From a bacterium (GTDB lineage: Bacteria > SZUA-79 > Acidulodesulfobacterales > Acidulodesulfobacteraceae): DNA of 7,372 nucleotides. The notes below the pieces were generated by a model. That model saw only the letters and a list, made by a program, of their open reading frames with translations. It had not been told where the DNA came from and searched no databases. Within the stretch, counting starts at the first letter, position 1. Each line of letters begins with the position of its first letter. The translations under genes and the position numbers were made by a program. Location: the NCBI GenBank assembly GCA_021799935.1, contig JAJYZM010000045.1, positions 1 to 7,372 of the forward strand, read 5' to 3'. Shown in pieces: positions 6,295 to 7,372 of this stretch.

Positions 6295-7372
6295 ATGAAC
6301 AAGAAAGACCACGAAAAAATAAAAATTAAAAGGGAAATTATCTTTGCAACCGTAATATTCTTCCTTGTAATTTTTTCCACGTTCGAAGAATTAAGGATGA
6401 TTTCTTTTACGAATGTTTCGGTAACGTCCAAGATTATCGTTTACGCCTATATAAACGTTACGATAGTTTTATTTCTGCTGATGTCGTTTCTGGTGCTAAG
6501 AAACGTCGTAAAATTAATCATAGAAAGAAAAAGGGGCGTAATAGGGGCAAGACTGAGGACTAAGCTTGTGGGATTATTCGTAATAGTAAGCGTAGTTCCG
6601 TCGGTTTTTATGTTTATAGTCATAATAGCAACCGGTTTTGCTTCTAATATTATTAACAAATGGTATTCTTTGAGATTCGAAAAGGCTATGTATTATACTT
6701 CGAGCATAATCCGCCGCAAAAGCGGATTGATTAAGAGCGCGGGCGATGCCGCCGTTAACCGGAAAATAGAATGGCTCGAACATTTTTATAAGCAGTATTC
6801 GCAGTTCAGATTCATAAAAAACCCCATGGAGACGACCTATCTTATATTTTTTTCGATATTTACCCTTATTATTTTGTTTATATCTTCGTGGGTAGGGTTT
6901 TATCTTTCTAAAAAGCTGACTAAGCCGATTATTGACCTTGTCGAAGGAACAAAAAAGGTGGCGTCAGGCGATTTAGACATAAACGTCAACAAAGAGTCGG
7001 ATGATGAAATAGGGATGCTTGTAAATTCTTTCAACGCTATGGCTTCCGACCTTAAAAAAAATAAAGAAGAGATAGAAAAAGCCAATGCCGATTTAAAAAA
7101 AGTCAACGAGGAAATAGACAGAAGAAGAAGGTTCATGGAAATAATATTGAAAAACATCCATGCGGGCGTTATAGCTGTAGATTCCACGGGAAAAATCAGG
7201 AGTCTGAACAACGCCGCCGAATATATGTTCGGTATATCTAGTAAAGATGCGGCGGGCAGAAACTATAAGGACGTTTTCGACAAATCCGTATTTTCGGACA
7301 TAAGAAGCATCATCAGGGATTTGACTAAAACGGGGAAAGAAACTTTAACGAAAGAGATAAAATTAAATATAG
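6295..7372 (+). CDS. NtrY-like sensor histidine kinase with abbreviated sensor region, C-terminus beyond window
   Basis: I read 359 codons from ATG 6295 to the right edge without a stop. The protein begins with two membrane helices (about 13-32 and 46-70). A cytoplasmic loop then leads into GARLRTKLVGLF (84-95), typical of NtrY-type kinases, and a third helix (about 89-112). A fourth helix (about 180-205) is followed by a HAMP domain (about 203-255: KPI, GDLDI, DDEIGMLVNSFN), a coiled-coil linker with RRRRF (276-280) and the start of a PAS domain (about 281-359: GVIAVDSTGKI, N.AAEYMFG). The HisKA and ATPase domains must lie beyond 7372. The region between helices three and four is only about 65 residues, much shorter than in relatives I know. 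NtrY relays signals to NtrX, a sigma-54-type regulator, probably encoded downstream. An in-frame TAA at 6277 limits the start; no Shine-Dalgarno sequence is seen. Confidence 0.87.
   Translation, partial: MNKKDHEKIKIKREIIFATVIFFLVIFSTFEELRMISFTNVSVTSKIIVYAYINVTIVLFLLMSFLVLRNVVKLIIERKRGVIGARLRTKLVGLFVIVSVVPSVFMFIVIIATGFASNIINKWYSLRFEKAMYYTSSIIRRKSGLIKSAGDAAVNRKIEWLEHFYKQYSQFRFIKNPMETTYLIFFSIFTLIILFISSWVGFYLSKKLTKPIIDLVEGTKKVASGDLDINVNKESDDEIGMLVNSFNAMASDLKKNKEEIEKANADLKKVNEEIDRRRRFMEIILKNIHAGVIAVDSTGKIRSLNNAAEYMFGISSKDAAGRNYKDVFDKSVFSDIRSIIRDLTKTGKETLTKEIKLNI

Noticed and set aside
6640..6840. A frameshift or pseudogene explaining the short sensor region of the NtrY-like kinase.
   Set aside because: The reading frame is continuous from 6295 to the window end and both flanking segments and downstream HAMP and PAS motifs are intact in that frame.

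Overview
The window is a chromosomal stretch from an AT-rich Gram-negative bacterium. LptF and LptG, the membrane pair that extracts lipopolysaccharide, imply an outer membrane. The NtrY-type kinase and the receiver protein with a long acidic linker and short helical tail look most like proteins of deltaproteobacterial (Desulfobacterota-type) lineages. That placement is an impression from remembered family features, not a computed result. I see no insertion sequences, phage genes, CRISPR arrays, tRNAs or rRNAs. Coding density is high and gene order looks like ordinary core genome.

Layout. On the minus strand, from 3097 down to the left edge, is a probable operon: a degenerate receiver-domain protein (1676-3097), nadC for NAD synthesis (814-1665) and birA, biotin-protein ligase, which runs off the left edge (1-760). 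A 122-bp divergent intergenic region (3098-3219) separates it from a plus-strand lptF-lptG pair (3220-4308, 4316-5419). A minus-strand PhnP-like metallo-beta-lactamase-fold hydrolase (5449-6225) converges on lptG with a 29-bp gap. It diverges, across a 69-bp AT-rich region holding a 9-bp inverted repeat, from an NtrY-like sensor histidine kinase (6295-7372) that runs off the right edge inside its PAS domain.

How the genes relate. nadC and birA are a cofactor-metabolism pair often found together, commonly with coaX. lptF and lptG encode the two transmembrane subunits of one ABC transporter; its ATPase LptB is not here. The NtrY-like protein would normally be followed by an NtrX regulator, which would lie beyond the window.

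Two genes deserve a second look. The receiver protein has lost its phospho-acceptor aspartate and the other switch residues. It carries a roughly 290-residue acidic, proline-containing linker and ends in a helix pair resembling the C-terminus of polar organising proteins such as PopZ. The NtrY-like kinase has nearly all of its expected extracytoplasmic sensor domain missing in a continuous reading frame. Nothing here amounts to a demonstrated new system.
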